The notes: generated by a model not told the origin, from the letters alone. DNA of 64,000 nt from Opitutaceae bacterium (GCA_019455245.1 JACFMR010000005.1:62001-126000); one strand, 5' to 3'; counted from the first letter of the stretch, positions 1-9,085 are shown. Numbers and translations are program-made.

Positions 1-784
1 TCAGGGCCCAGCGCGAGGGGTGTTCGTCGCGCGCGAGGAAAACCCACAGCGGATTCAGAATCGGCTCGATCACCGGGATGAGCACCGCGCCGAGGGCGGT
101 GACGTGCCGGATGGCGCGCGCATACAGCCAGTAGGAGAAACCCAGTTGCACGATGCCGAGCAGCGCGAGCGCCCCGAGTCCGATCGGGGAGGGCAACGGC
201 ACGCCGAACATGAACGGCAGCCCGATGCTGAACGCCAGCAGGTTGCCGAGAATGATGGATTCGACCGGCGAGCCGTCCTTCTGTTTGCGCAAGGCGATGG
301 TCATGGCCGCGAAACACAACCCGCTCAGCACACCGAAGCCGTTGCCCAAGAGCCCGCCGAACTCGAGCCCGTCGGCGAAAAACAGGCCCATGCCGACAAA
401 CACGAGCGCGATGATGATCCAGTCGCGCCCCGCCGTGCGTTCGCCGAGCAACCACGCCGCGAAGATCGCGATCCAGACCGGTGCGGTGTATTGCAGCAAA
501 ATCGCGTTGGCCGCCGTGGTGTATTTGGTCGCCAGCACGAAAAACACCGTGCAACCCGCGTAGGCCGCGGCTGCGATCAACTGCACCGGCGAGAAGGTGA
601 AGCGCAGCCGGCCGTTGGTCAGCAGCAGGAAAACCGCGGCGAGGATGCCGCGCCCGCCCGCCACCGCGAGCGGCGGCCAGTCGACAGCCTTGATCAGCAG
701 CCCGCCCAGGCTCCAGCACAGGGCCGCCAGGATCAGCTGGCCGACGGCGCGGGTGTGGGGATCGGTGGGTGCGGTCACGGTCAA
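1..784 (-). CDS. EamA/DMT-family transporter (partial)
   Basis: Reading the minus strand from about 784 gives an uninterrupted frame of about 260 codons that leaves the window at base 1, so the C-terminus is missing. The translation is a chain of hydrophobic segments with small charged loops, including QYTAPVWIAIFAAWLLGER near the end of the first repeat and an internal second repeat ending LIPVIEPILNPLWVF. Both are typical of EamA (drug/metabolite transporter) repeats; the family usually has ten membrane helices and about 290-300 residues, so only some 30-40 residues are lost. The start is either TTG at 784 or GTG at 778; no ATG lies further upstream in frame. The substrate cannot be told from sequence; family members export amino acids or other metabolites. 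Confidence 0.85.
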   Translation of the reverse strand, partial: MTVTAPTDPHTRAVGQLILAALCWSLGGLLIKAVDWPPLAVAGGRGILAAVFLLLTNGRLRFTFSPVQLIAAAAYAGCTVFFVLATKYTTAANAILLQYTAPVWIAIFAAWLLGERTAGRDWIIIALVFVGMGLFFADGLEFGGLLGNGFGVLSGLCFAAMTIALRKQKDGSPVESIILGNLLAFSIGLPFMFGVPLPSPIGLGALALLGIVQLGFSYWLYARAIRHVTALGAVLIPVIEPILNPLWVFLARDEHPSRWAL

Positions 785-935
785 TCGCGCTAGCAGGTTT
801 GCCGGGGCGCGCGAGCGCAGAATGGCCCGGCGGCGGCCGCGGTCGGCCCGGGTTATTTTTCTGCAACCTTTGCCGGCCCGAAACGACAGGCCTGCAACGG
901 CCGCTTTCCCGCGGTCGCCTGATTTTTTAAACTGA

Positions 936-3900
936 ATGAAACTGAAGACCCGACCCCTCGTTGCGCTGGCGATCACGCTTTTGGCTTTTGCCGGCGTCAC
1001 CCTGCGCGTTTCCGCCCAAACTCCAGCCACGGTCCCCGTCGACCCCGCCGCTGCCCCGTCCGCCGCCCCGGCGCGGTTACAATCCGGTGATCTGGCGCCC
1101 GATTTCACGGTGACCGGTCCGCAGGGCCAGCCCATCCGGTTGTCCGACTATCGTGGCAAGGTCGTCATTGTGGACGTTTCCGCCACGTGGTGCGGCCCGT
1201 GCCAGGCCGCCATGCCGAACAACGACCGCATTGCGCGCAAGTATGCCGATCAGGGCGTGGTGTTTCTCGGTGTCACCGCCAGCGATTCCAAGGCCAACTA
1301 CGACGGCTGGATGGCGCGCAACGCCGCCAAATACGCGTTCACCATGACGTTTGATCCCGCCGGCCGCGATGGCTGGAAGGGTTCCGTTTTCAACACCGGC
1401 TACCACGTCAGCGGTTTTCCGACCATGTTCGTCATCGGGGCCGACGGCAAATTGGTCGAGACCGTTTCGGGCGGCGGCGCCGGCGAGGATTACCGGCTCG
1501 AATACGCTCTTGCCCGTGCCGGCGTGAAGGTTGACCTCGCCGCCATCCCGCCCGAGCCCAAGCGCGACGCAAACGCGCCCAAGGTCATTCCCGCGACGGC
1601 CAAGACCCCCGCAGCCAAATCCGTGCCGATGGTCGGCATGGGCGGCGGCATGGCCCCCGCGAAAAAAGCTTCGCTCGGCGCGGTCGAGTTCGGCGCGCCG
1701 GTGGCCGACTTCACCGCGACCGCGCCCGACGGCCGCGACCTCAAGCTCTCCGACTTCAAGGGCAAGACCGTCATCGTCACCTTTTTCAGCAATTCCGAGC
1801 GTGGCCCCGAAACCTACGCCGTTGAACTCGCCGCCAAATATGCCGGCCAGGACGTCGTGCTGCTGGCCGTCGGTTCGGCCATGGAACGCGAGAAATTCGA
1901 GGCCTGGCGCAAGTCCGCCAATCCCGCCTACTTCACCGCCTGGGATCCGGCGGGCAAAGCGTGGGGTGAGAGCATCCCCAACCTGACCTTCGGCGTGGGC
2001 ATGTTCCCGGTGTTCGCCGTGGTCGATCCCGCGGGCAAACTGGCCGGCGGTTACCTCGGCATGGGCGCGCAAAACGTCGAGCGCCTGAAGCAGTTTCTGC
2101 ATTTTGCCGGCGTCAAGCTGGCTCCGGAAGACCGGCCGAAGTCCATGCCGGCCGGCGCCGTCATGCGCGCTCCCGGCGGTGCCGCCCCGGCCGCCGCCGC
2201 GCCCCGCACCCTCGGGCCCGGCGATATCGCGCCCGACTTCACCTCGCTCACCGTGGATGACAAGGAAGTGAAGCTTTCCGATTTCAAGGGTCGGATCGTC
2301 ATCCTCGATTTCTGGGCCACGTGGTGCGGCCCGTGCATCGCCTCCTTCCCGCACACGCAGGCGATCGCCGCCAAATACAAGGATCAGGATGTGGTCGTGC
2401 TCGCCGCCGGCACCAGCGACACCATCAAGCAGTTCAAGTCATGGATTCCGCAGAACCAGCCGAAGTATCCCGACATGATCTGGGCCTTCGATCCGCATGA
2501 GCGCGGTTCGGCCACGTTTGCCGAGCGCGCCTCCGCGAAACATTACGGCGTGTCGGGCATCCCCACGCAGTTTGTCATCGGTCGCGACGGCAAGATTGTC
2601 GCCACCATCGTCGGCAACGGCGGCAAGGACGACGCCCGCACCGAGGCCGCCTTGGCCAAACTCGGCGTGAAGGTCGACGAGGCCACCGTCGCCAAGGGCC
2701 GCGAGCAACTGGCGCGCGCCGCCGAGGCTCAACGCGCCCGCGAGGCCGCCATGCGCGAGGAAGAAATCAATCCGAAGCCGCAGTTCCGCGAAAGCTTTGG
2801 TGCGCTGCAGGCCGGCAAGCCCGTGCCCGACCTTACGCTGGCGACGGCCGACGGCGCTGCGGTGCAGCTTTCCGCATTGATCAAGGGCAAGACCGCGGTC
2901 TTCGCCGTTTGGAACGCCGGCACCGGCCCGGGCGAGGAAACCCTTGCGGTGTTTGAGGACTGGTCCAAGGCCTACGCCGGGCAGGGCGTGGTGTTCATCG
3001 GGCTCGGCGCCTACGGCTCCCGCGAGGACTTCGACGCCTGGCGCGCGGCCAACGCCAACCGCTTCTCCTTTCCGGTCGTGTGGGATCCCATGGGCGCGCC
3101 CCCGCGGCCGTCGAAGCCGTTTGACGAGATGTCCGATGCGGAAAAAGCCGCGTTCAACGCCGCTTCGCGGGAATTTTACCCGAAGATCGCGCCGATGAAA
3201 TTCACCGGCGGCGCCATGGCGATGATTCCGAACTGCACCGTCATCGACGCGCAGGGCAACATGGTCGGCTTCTTCGGCGGGGCGGGTCCGCGCACGCCGG
3301 AATCGCTCGGCAACCTGCTGCTCCGCGCCGGCATCAAGCTCGAGCCGCGGCACATGCCCGCACGGGTGTTCACCGCCGCCGAGTCGAAGGAGCCGCCGCC
3401 CGAGCCGAAGGTGGAGCGCATCGCGATCGGCGCTATGGCGCCCGACTTCGTGACCACCGACATTGACGGCAAGGAGATCCGCCTTTCCGACTACCGCGGC
3501 AAGACCGTGATCCTCGATTTCTGGGCCACGTGGTGCGGCCCCTGCATGGCCGCCATGCCGCACACCCAGGAAGTCGCCGCGCAATACAAGGACCAGGATG
3601 TCGTCGTCCTCGGTTCCGCCACGAGCGACACGCGCGCCAACTTCGAGCGCTGGGTCAAGGCCAACGCCGCCAAGTATCCCGACATGGTCTGGTCGCACGA
3701 TCCCGCCGAGCGCAAACCCGAGCGCGCCTCGCGCGCCCTCTACGGCGTGACCGGCATTCCCACGCAGTTCATCATCAATCCCGAGGGCCGCATCGTGGAC
3801 ATCGTGATCGGCTACATGAAGGGCGAGGTCATCCTCGACGCCGCGCTGGCCAAGGCCGGCGTGAAGGTCGATCCCGCCATCGTGGAAAAGGGCGCGGCCG

Positions 3901-3974
3901 ACCTGCAGCGTCGCGCCATGCTCTCCGGCGCCGCCCCGGCGCCCGCGTTGAAACTCACGCCGAAGCAAAACTGA
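936..3974 (+). CDS. Exported protein with five tandem TlpA-like thioredoxin domains
   Basis: 1012 residues with a Sec signal peptide (residues 1-27, ending VSAQ). Five successive AhpC-TSA/TlpA-type thioredoxin folds are recognisable by their repeated opening (APDFT...LSDYRGK). Domains 1, 3 and 5 carry an intact WCGPC active site (cysteines near residues 86/89, 464/467 and 867/870). Domains 2 and 4 have the same fold outline, but the CxxC position is replaced by NSERGPE and NAGTGPGEE, so they cannot do thiol exchange. Expected role: periplasmic thiol-disulfide reductase, fed perhaps by the DsbD-like protein encoded at 5563-7656. The usual TlpA protein has one domain and about 150-200 residues, so this is a large expansion. 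The LuxR-type gene starts 15 bases downstream on the same strand. Partner proteins are unknown. Confidence 0.9.
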   Translation: MKLKTRPLVALAITLLAFAGVTLRVSAQTPATVPVDPAAAPSAAPARLQSGDLAPDFTVTGPQGQPIRLSDYRGKVVIVDVSATWCGPCQAAMPNNDRIARKYADQGVVFLGVTASDSKANYDGWMARNAAKYAFTMTFDPAGRDGWKGSVFNTGYHVSGFPTMFVIGADGKLVETVSGGGAGEDYRLEYALARAGVKVDLAAIPPEPKRDANAPKVIPATAKTPAAKSVPMVGMGGGMAPAKKASLGAVEFGAPVADFTATAPDGRDLKLSDFKGKTVIVTFFSNSERGPETYAVELAAKYAGQDVVLLAVGSAMEREKFEAWRKSANPAYFTAWDPAGKAWGESIPNLTFGVGMFPVFAVVDPAGKLAGGYLGMGAQNVERLKQFLHFAGVKLAPEDRPKSMPAGAVMRAPGGAAPAAAAPRTLGPGDIAPDFTSLTVDDKEVKLSDFKGRIVILDFWATWCGPCIASFPHTQAIAAKYKDQDVVVLAAGTSDTIKQFKSWIPQNQPKYPDMIWAFDPHERGSATFAERASAKHYGVSGIPTQFVIGRDGKIVATIVGNGGKDDARTEAALAKLGVKVDEATVAKGREQLARAAEAQRAREAAMREEEINPKPQFRESFGALQAGKPVPDLTLATADGAAVQLSALIKGKTAVFAVWNAGTGPGEETLAVFEDWSKAYAGQGVVFIGLGAYGSREDFDAWRAANANRFSFPVVWDPMGAPPRPSKPFDEMSDAEKAAFNAASREFYPKIAPMKFTGGAMAMIPNCTVIDAQGNMVGFFGGAGPRTPESLGNLLLRAGIKLEPRHMPARVFTAAESKEPPPEPKVERIAIGAMAPDFVTTDIDGKEIRLSDYRGKTVILDFWATWCGPCMAAMPHTQEVAAQYKDQDVVVLGSATSDTRANFERWVKANAAKYPDMVWSHDPAERKPERASRALYGVTGIPTQFIINPEGRIVDIVIGYMKGEVILDAALAKAGVKVDPAIVEKGAADLQRRAMLSGAAPAPALKLTPKQN

Positions 3975-3989
3975 CCGTCTCCGCCGCCG

Positions 3990-5174
3990 ATGCCGAAATC
4001 CGCCCCGCGAGTGCAGGCCACCGACCGGTCGATGCAGATCACCGACCCGGTGCTGCATCGTCCGTTGGTGGAACTCGAGACGGCGGCCAACGTCACGGCC
4101 TTCTGGTCGGCGTTGCACGGGTTCATCAGCACGGCGTTTCCGCACCACCATTCGACCACGCTCTTTCTCGACGCCAAGGAGAAGGTGCCCGGCGCGCTCA
4201 CGCTGCATTCGCAGCCCTCGCGCCGGCCGGCCGACTGGTGGCGCGCGCGCGCCCAGCTCACGCCCACGCACGCCTATCTCAACGATCATCCGGGCATCAA
4301 GCTCTACAACCTCGACGACATCCTCCCGGCCGAGCCGCAGGCGCGGCGCCGCAGTGATTTCTACCGCCATGTGCTGCGGCCCGAGGGTTTCGACAAGCTG
4401 CTCGGCCTGACCACGTGGGAGAAGGGCGAGCGCAAGAGCATCCTCGTGCTGCGCCGCGCGTTTTCGCAGCCGGCCTTCTCGCGCGGCGAGATGAACCTGC
4501 TGCTCGACCTGCATCCGGTCTTCGACCGCACGCTCCGCCGCATCGAGAAACAGGAGGAGGAGCGCGTGTGCCGCAGCACGCTGCAGCAGTTCATCAACCT
4601 GCTGCCGCAGGGCGTGCTGCTGGTGAACGCGAAACGCGAACTCGTCTTCGCCAATCCCGAGGCCTTCGAAGCCTGCGCCCGCTGGAACCTCGGCGCCGAG
4701 GCGGCGCGGCGGATGAACAGCCGCGCGGTCTTCGCCATTCCGCCCGCGTTTCTCGAGGCGTATGAAGCGCTGCTGACCGACCATTACGCCGTGGCGCTCG
4801 CGCCGCAATCTGCCGGCCCGGGCGGATTGCGCCGCCGCTTGGTGCATCCCGAGCAGCCCGATTTGCAGGCCGACCTCAGTCTGGTGACGATGGACGACCC
4901 GTTGTTGGCCCGGCCCTACCTGTTTGCGCAGTTGATCAACCGCACGCTGTTGAGCGCCCCGGCGCCCGAGGCCGGCGAACGCCAGCTGGCCGTGCTGTCC
5001 AAGCTCACCCCGCGCGAACGCGAGGTCGCCCTGCTCGTGCGCGACGGCCTCGGCAACGAGGAGATCGCCACGCGCCTGCACAAGAGCATCGGCACGATCA
5101 AGAACCAGCTGCAGTCCATCTTCGGCAAACTCGACCTCACCAGCCGCGCCAAGCTCATCTCGCTGCTGCGGTGA
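3990..5174 (+). CDS. LuxR-type HTH transcriptional regulator
   Basis: 394 residues. The C-terminal 60 residues form a GerE/LuxR helix-turn-helix (LTPREREVALLVRDGLGNEE, then a recognition helix with SIGTIKNQL). The N-terminal 330 residues have no receiver domain; a stretch around LVNAKRELVFANPEAFEAC resembles a degenerate PAS-like sensor. It starts 15 bases after the five-domain thioredoxin gene, so the two may be co-transcribed. The start at 3990 (ATG, MPKSAPR) gives the longest product; an internal ATG (MQITDP) 14 codons later is possible. A regulator with a similar PAS-like plus HTH layout is encoded at 39000-39626. The signal sensed is not known. Confidence 0.85.
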   Translation: MPKSAPRVQATDRSMQITDPVLHRPLVELETAANVTAFWSALHGFISTAFPHHHSTTLFLDAKEKVPGALTLHSQPSRRPADWWRARAQLTPTHAYLNDHPGIKLYNLDDILPAEPQARRRSDFYRHVLRPEGFDKLLGLTTWEKGERKSILVLRRAFSQPAFSRGEMNLLLDLHPVFDRTLRRIEKQEEERVCRSTLQQFINLLPQGVLLVNAKRELVFANPEAFEACARWNLGAEAARRMNSRAVFAIPPAFLEAYEALLTDHYAVALAPQSAGPGGLRRRLVHPEQPDLQADLSLVTMDDPLLARPYLFAQLINRTLLSAPAPEAGERQLAVLSKLTPREREVALLVRDGLGNEEIATRLHKSIGTIKNQLQSIFGKLDLTSRAKLISLLR

Positions 5175-5334
5175 GGGCATGTCACGGTGGGCTTGCCGTG
5201 AATGGCGCCGGAATTCCGCCGCCGGTTAACCGCTGATCTTCGCTGATGGCAGGGATGTTCAGGCTTCATTGTCTGCTACCAAAGTTTGGTGCCAAGTGAA
5301 CGCGCCGGTCTCACCGATGGGATTAAAAGGTGGT

Positions 5335-5354
5335 GCGCGTTGCCCTCAACGCGC
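5335..5354. repeat. Short palindromic repeat, copy 1
   Basis: GCGCGTTGCCCTCAACGCGC, an imperfect hairpin (GCGCGTTG/CAACGCGC) in the 388-base gap between the LuxR-type gene and the DsbD-like gene. The same 20 bases occur inverted at 13244-13263. It is a dispersed intergenic repeat; the rest of this gap holds only the two repeats listed next. Confidence 0.55.
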
Positions 5355-5407
5355 AGATGCATGTGCCCCAGCTCTAAGAGACTGACCTGCGAAAATACCG
5401 CCGCGCC

Positions 5408-5435
5408 GGCCGTGCCCTTCGTAGGCTTGGCGAAG
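5408..5435 (+). repeat. Dispersed 28-bp intergenic repeat, copy 1
   Basis: A 28-base string beginning GGCCGTGCCCTTCGTAGGCT recurs inverted at 22467-22494 with one mismatch. Both copies are intergenic and each contains CTTCG...CGAAG arms. Mobile origin or function is unknown. Confidence 0.55.
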
Positions 5436-5467
5436 CAGGAAATAGCGCGACAGCGTGGCCGCCGTCC

Positions 5468-5498
5468 CGCGAAAGTAACCTATTAGGTCACTTTCGCG
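5468..5498. repeat. 31-bp odd palindrome (AACCTA-T-TAGGTT type)
   Basis: Two 15-base arms (left arm CGCGAAAGTAACCTA) around a single central T, with one mismatch. The core AGTAACCTA-T-TAGGT is shared with the palindrome at 8963-8981. It lies 3' of the DsbD-like gene, so it could also act as a stem in that transcript. Confidence 0.6.
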
Positions 5499-5562
5499 AC
5501 GAGGCAGCCGACAGTGAAAGTGCGGGATCCGCTTTGGCCGGGATGCCGGCAATCTGTTTTCC

Positions 5563-7656
5563 TCAGTCCTGCTGGAAAGCGTCCAACACGATGCCGGGGG
5601 TTAAAATCTCAGGGAGGATAATCGGGTCGGGTTTGCCGGGGAGGTAGAGCAGGTTGAAGGGCACGGCGCTGCGCTGGTATTTGGCGAGCTCGGCGGTGAT
5701 GGCGGGATCCTGGTTGGTCCAGTCGGCCTTGAGCGTGACGACGCGGTTCTTCGCAAAGTGGGCGAGCACGTCGGCGGAACCGAAGACGAGTTTCTTGTTG
5801 GTCTGGCAGGTGGCGCACCAGCGCGCGGTGAAATCGACGTAGATGGGACGGCCTTCGGCGCGATAGCGCGCGACGGTTTCCTCGCTCCATTTTTCCCAGG
5901 TGACCGCGGAGGGCGCGGGCGGTTGCGGCCAGCCGGTCCAGACGCCGAGAGCGAGGACGGCGGCGCCGGCAATCACGCCGAAGCGCGCGCGGCCGGCGGA
6001 AGCGCCGGGGGCGTGCCAGCGGCCGTAGAACCACACGCCCATGGCGATGAGCACGAGGCCGAAGAGCGCCATGAGCATGCCGCCTTCGTTGAGCTGACCG
6101 GCGAGCACCCAGACGAGCGCGGCGACGGTGGCGTAGAGCGGGAAGGCCATGAACTGCTTGAAGGTCTCCATCCACGCGCCGGGCCGCGGCAGCACCTTGA
6201 TGGCCTGCGGGAAGATGGAGAGCAGCAGGTAAGGCGCGGAGAGGCCGAGGGCGATGGCGGTGAAAATGACGAACGATTCGCCGAGCGGCAGCGCGAGCGC
6301 GGCGCCGAGGGCGGGCGCGAGAAACGGCGCGGAGCAGGGCGTGGCGACGACGGTGGCGAGGATGCCGGTGAAGAACGAGCCGGCGTAGCCGCCCTTCATC
6401 TGCAGGTTGGAACCCACGCCGACGGCGGTGAGGCCGAATTCGAAGACGCCGCTGAGGTTGAGCGCGAAGATGAGCAAAAAGGCCGCGAGCACGTAAACGA
6501 ACGCGGGTGATTGCAACTGGAAGCCCCAGCCGAGTTGGTCGCCACCGGCGCGCAACACGGCGAGCATGCCGGCCAGTACCCAGAACGAGAGCAGCACGCC
6601 GAGCGTGAAGACGAGGCCGTGCATCACGACCTTGCGCTTGTCGCTGCCGGCCTGGTTGACGAAGCCCATGATCTTGATGCCGAGCACGGGAAACACGCAG
6701 GGCATGAGGTTGAGGATGAGGCCGCCGAGAAATGCGAGCGCGAGCGTGCCGATGAGCGGCGTGGCCGCGGCGGGCGCGGCGTCGATGGTGCCGACGGCGG
6801 CGCCGGGCTGGGTGAACGGAATGTCGACGCGCAGCCCGGGCAGTTTGCCGTCGGGCAGCCAACCGTTCTTGGCGGTCAGCACACCGACGAGTTGCTCCGG
6901 GTTTTCCGGGCCGTCGGGCGAGACGGGGAGCGTGAGGATGAAGCCGCCCGGGCCGTCGGGCTCGACGGTCTGCGGGAGCTCGTAGGCGATGTAATTGTCG
7001 TCGGCGAAGAAACGCAGGCCGGTGGGCGTGTGGGTGACGGGTTGCGACGGCGTGACCGCGAGCGTGACGGTGTTGCCGGTGCGCGACGCGTTGAGGATCC
7101 AGGTGGAATCGACCCGCGGCAGGTCGGCGAGCACGGCGTCGAGCCGCGGGCCGAAGGTGGCGTGCGGGGCCGGGGATTCGGCGCGGACGGGCAGGCTCAA
7201 CTGCAGCGAGGCGTCGCCGGGCATGCAGACCTCGTCGCACATCAGCCAGTCGGCCTGGGCGCGCAGGGTGACGGTGGTGCCGGGCGCGAGATCGGCGGGC
7301 GGGGTGATGGTGACGGGCAGCAGGGTGTCGCCTTCATAACCGTTGCCGGTGATGGTGCCGGCCTGGTCGATGATGGCCTTGGGCGCGGGCCATTGGATAT
7401 CACTGGCGGTGAAACCGGCGGGGAGGTCCCACGCGATGTTGGTGGTGAGACCGGTGCCGGGATTGACCCAGTAGGTGTGCCAATGACCTTCGTGCTGCAG
7501 CCGCAGGGCGACGGTGAAGGGTTGGCCGGGCTGGATGGACTGGTCGGCCGCGACGAGCGAGGCGCGCACCTGCGCGTGGACCGAAACCGGAACCAGCGCG
7601 AGCAAGGCGAGGGCGAAAAACGTGAAGAGACGGGACGGCTGCATAGCGTTGACCAT
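5563..7656 (-). CDS. DsbD/ScsB-like thiol:disulfide interchange protein
   Basis: 697 residues. It has a signal peptide (to about residue 29, VSVHAQ), then an N-terminal Ig-like DsbD-N domain with a cysteine pair in WLMCDEVCMPG. A block of about eight membrane helices of the CcdA/DsbD type follows (NLMPCVFPVLGIKI and TPCSAPFLAPA carry the two transmembrane cysteines). A C-terminal thioredoxin-like domain carries WCATC. This is the complete three-part electron relay from cytoplasmic thioredoxin to periplasmic acceptors; the N-terminal domain looks more like the ScsB/cytochrome-biogenesis type than classical E. coli DsbD. It could reduce the multi-thioredoxin protein encoded at 936-3974. The start is ATG 7656, with an alternative ATG four codons later (MQPSRLF); neither has a clear ribosome-binding site. 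Confidence 0.9.
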   Translation of the reverse strand: MVNAMQPSRLFTFFALALLALVPVSVHAQVRASLVAADQSIQPGQPFTVALRLQHEGHWHTYWVNPGTGLTTNIAWDLPAGFTASDIQWPAPKAIIDQAGTITGNGYEGDTLLPVTITPPADLAPGTTVTLRAQADWLMCDEVCMPGDASLQLSLPVRAESPAPHATFGPRLDAVLADLPRVDSTWILNASRTGNTVTLAVTPSQPVTHTPTGLRFFADDNYIAYELPQTVEPDGPGGFILTLPVSPDGPENPEQLVGVLTAKNGWLPDGKLPGLRVDIPFTQPGAAVGTIDAAPAAATPLIGTLALAFLGGLILNLMPCVFPVLGIKIMGFVNQAGSDKRKVVMHGLVFTLGVLLSFWVLAGMLAVLRAGGDQLGWGFQLQSPAFVYVLAAFLLIFALNLSGVFEFGLTAVGVGSNLQMKGGYAGSFFTGILATVVATPCSAPFLAPALGAALALPLGESFVIFTAIALGLSAPYLLLSIFPQAIKVLPRPGAWMETFKQFMAFPLYATVAALVWVLAGQLNEGGMLMALFGLVLIAMGVWFYGRWHAPGASAGRARFGVIAGAAVLALGVWTGWPQPPAPSAVTWEKWSEETVARYRAEGRPIYVDFTARWCATCQTNKKLVFGSADVLAHFAKNRVVTLKADWTNQDPAITAELAKYQRSAVPFNLLYLPGKPDPIILPEILTPGIVLDAFQQD

Positions 7657-7787
7657 GGCGACAATTGGGAGAGGTGCAATCAGGGCGGGTTATTCCGTAA
7701 AAAATGGTCCGTTCGGGCCAGCAGAGCCGGATCCCGCGGAACGGAAGGAACAGTGGAACGACCCCGGCTGACTCCGGGCCTGACGGG

Positions 7788-8717
7788 TCAGGGCTGAAAA
7801 AGTTTCGTCGAATAGTAGCGCTCGGCGCGGTCGCAGAGGATGGTGACCACGCGGGACTCCGGGCCGAGGTCGCCGGCGACGCGGAGGGCGGCGGCGACAT
7901 TGGCGCCGCTGGAAGGGCCGACAAGCAGGCCGAAATCATGGTTGAGCCGGCGGGTCATGGCGATGGCGTCGGCGCTGGTGATCTTGATGGGCGCGTCGAT
8001 GTGCGCGGAGCGCAGGAGCGGCGGCACGTAGCCGCCGGCGACGCCCTCGATGAGGTGGCAGCAGGGCATTTCGCCGGAGAGCATGGCGGCCTCGGCGGGC
8101 TCCATGGCGTAGATTTTCATGCGCGGATTGGCGGCGCGCAGGGTGCGGCCGCAGCCGGTGATGGTGCCGCCGGTGCCGTAACCCGAGACGAAGGCGTCGA
8201 CGAGGCCGTGCATCTGCGAAAGGATTTCGCGGCTGGTATGTTCCTCGTGGTCCTGGGCGTTGAGGGGGTTTTCAAACTGGCGCGGCAAAAAGTAGCGGGA
8301 ATCGGCCGCGGCCATTTCGCGGGAAAGCTTGATGCCGGTGCCGTAGCCCTCGGTGGCCTTGAAGAGACGCACCTCGGCGCCGAACTGTTGCATGAGGTAG
8401 CGGCGCTCCACGCTGGCGGTGTCGCTCATCAGGATGCAGACCTTGTAGCCCTTGGCAGCGCCGACCATGGCGAGGGAGATGCCGGTGTTGCCGCTGGTGC
8501 ATTCGAGGATGATCGAGTCGTCGTTGAGCAGGCCGCGCTGTTCGGCGTCCTCGATCACGCAGAGCGCCAGCCGGTCCTTGATCGACCCGCTGGGATTGAG
8601 GAACTCCGCCTTGGCGTAGATGGTGCGGTTTTCCGCGGGAAAATAAAGGGGCACCAGCGGGGTGTTGCCGATGAGCGAAAGCACCGGCGGGCGCGGGCGT
8701 ACATGGGTGACGGGCAT
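7788..8717 (-). CDS. Cysteine synthase family PLP enzyme
   Basis: 309 residues, the normal length for CysK/CysM-type O-acetylserine sulfhydrylases. Visible motifs are the PLP-lysine region NPSGSIKDRLA, the substrate loop ECTSGNTGISLA, the phosphate-binding glycine loop GYGTGGTITG and a C-terminal VGPSSGANVAA. It makes L-cysteine from an activated serine and sulfide in the cytoplasm; cystathionine beta-synthase activity cannot be ruled out from sequence. It follows the DsbD-like gene in order but is separated by about 130 bases, so shared transcription is uncertain. The start is ATG 8717 (MPVTHVRPR). Confidence 0.9.
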   Translation of the reverse strand: MPVTHVRPRPPVLSLIGNTPLVPLYFPAENRTIYAKAEFLNPSGSIKDRLALCVIEDAEQRGLLNDDSIILECTSGNTGISLAMVGAAKGYKVCILMSDTASVERRYLMQQFGAEVRLFKATEGYGTGIKLSREMAAADSRYFLPRQFENPLNAQDHEEHTSREILSQMHGLVDAFVSGYGTGGTITGCGRTLRAANPRMKIYAMEPAEAAMLSGEMPCCHLIEGVAGGYVPPLLRSAHIDAPIKITSADAIAMTRRLNHDFGLLVGPSSGANVAAALRVAGDLGPESRVVTILCDRAERYYSTKLFQP

Positions 8718-8863
8718 GGGATAGGGAGTCTAGCGTTTGGGGCCCCGCAAGGCTATGGGCCGAAAGGACTAATCATGAAACGGGGCGGGGCGAAGGCGTG
8801 ACGGGTACGTATATGCCAACGGGCTTGGTGTCATTGAGAACGGTTCGAAAGGCCGGGCCAAGC

Positions 8864-8885
8864 GGCGGGCAAGGGACTGCCCGCC
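8864..8885. repeat. GC-rich intergenic hairpin
   Basis: GGCGGGCA-AGGGAC-TGCCCGCC, a perfect 8-bp stem in the 368-base gap between the cysteine synthase gene and the TonB receptor gene. No T-run follows on either strand, so a terminator role is doubtful. It resembles the other small GC-rich hairpins of this window. Confidence 0.5.
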
Positions 8886-8962
8886 CCACCATGGTCCCAA
8901 TGCCAAAAGCCCGGGCAGCAACCGGCACATCACGTCGGCCGATTGAACAAACCAAAGGGCAA

Positions 8963-8981
8963 AGTAACCTATTAGGTTACT
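8963..8981. repeat. 19-bp odd palindrome (AGTAACCTA-T-TAGGTTACT)
   Basis: Perfect 9-base arms around a single T. It shares its core with 5468-5498, and its outer AACCTA/TAGGTT with 61892-61915. It sits just beyond the terminator of the TonB receptor gene. Confidence 0.65.
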
Positions 8982-9025
8982 CATGCGGGACGCGGTGCGG
9001 CGCATTGGGCGATTGTTGGGGATAG

Positions 9026-9058
9026 AAAAAAGGGCGCCCCGCGGTGACGGGGCGCCCT
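9026..9058 (-). terminator. Rho-independent terminator of the TonB receptor gene
   Basis: On the minus strand an 11-bp perfect stem (AGGGCGCCCCG/CGGGGCGCCCT, six-base loop) is followed by six T. It lies 28 bases past the stop of the receptor gene. Confidence 0.85.
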
Positions 9059-9085
9059 GGGGCAAACTCATGTTGCGGGAGCGGA

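Noticed and set aside
2439..5180. 913-codon minus-strand open frame opposite the thioredoxin and LuxR genes
   Set aside because: Arg/His/Gly-rich antisense frame without any recognisable motif; the plus-strand genes explain the region.
5183..5202. TCACGG...CCGTGA hairpin after the LuxR-type gene
   Set aside because: Six-base stem with an eight-base loop and no T-run; too weak to call a terminator.
5286..5552. Short frames in the gap after the LuxR-type gene
   Set aside because: They translate dispersed repeats and palindromes; no coding signature.
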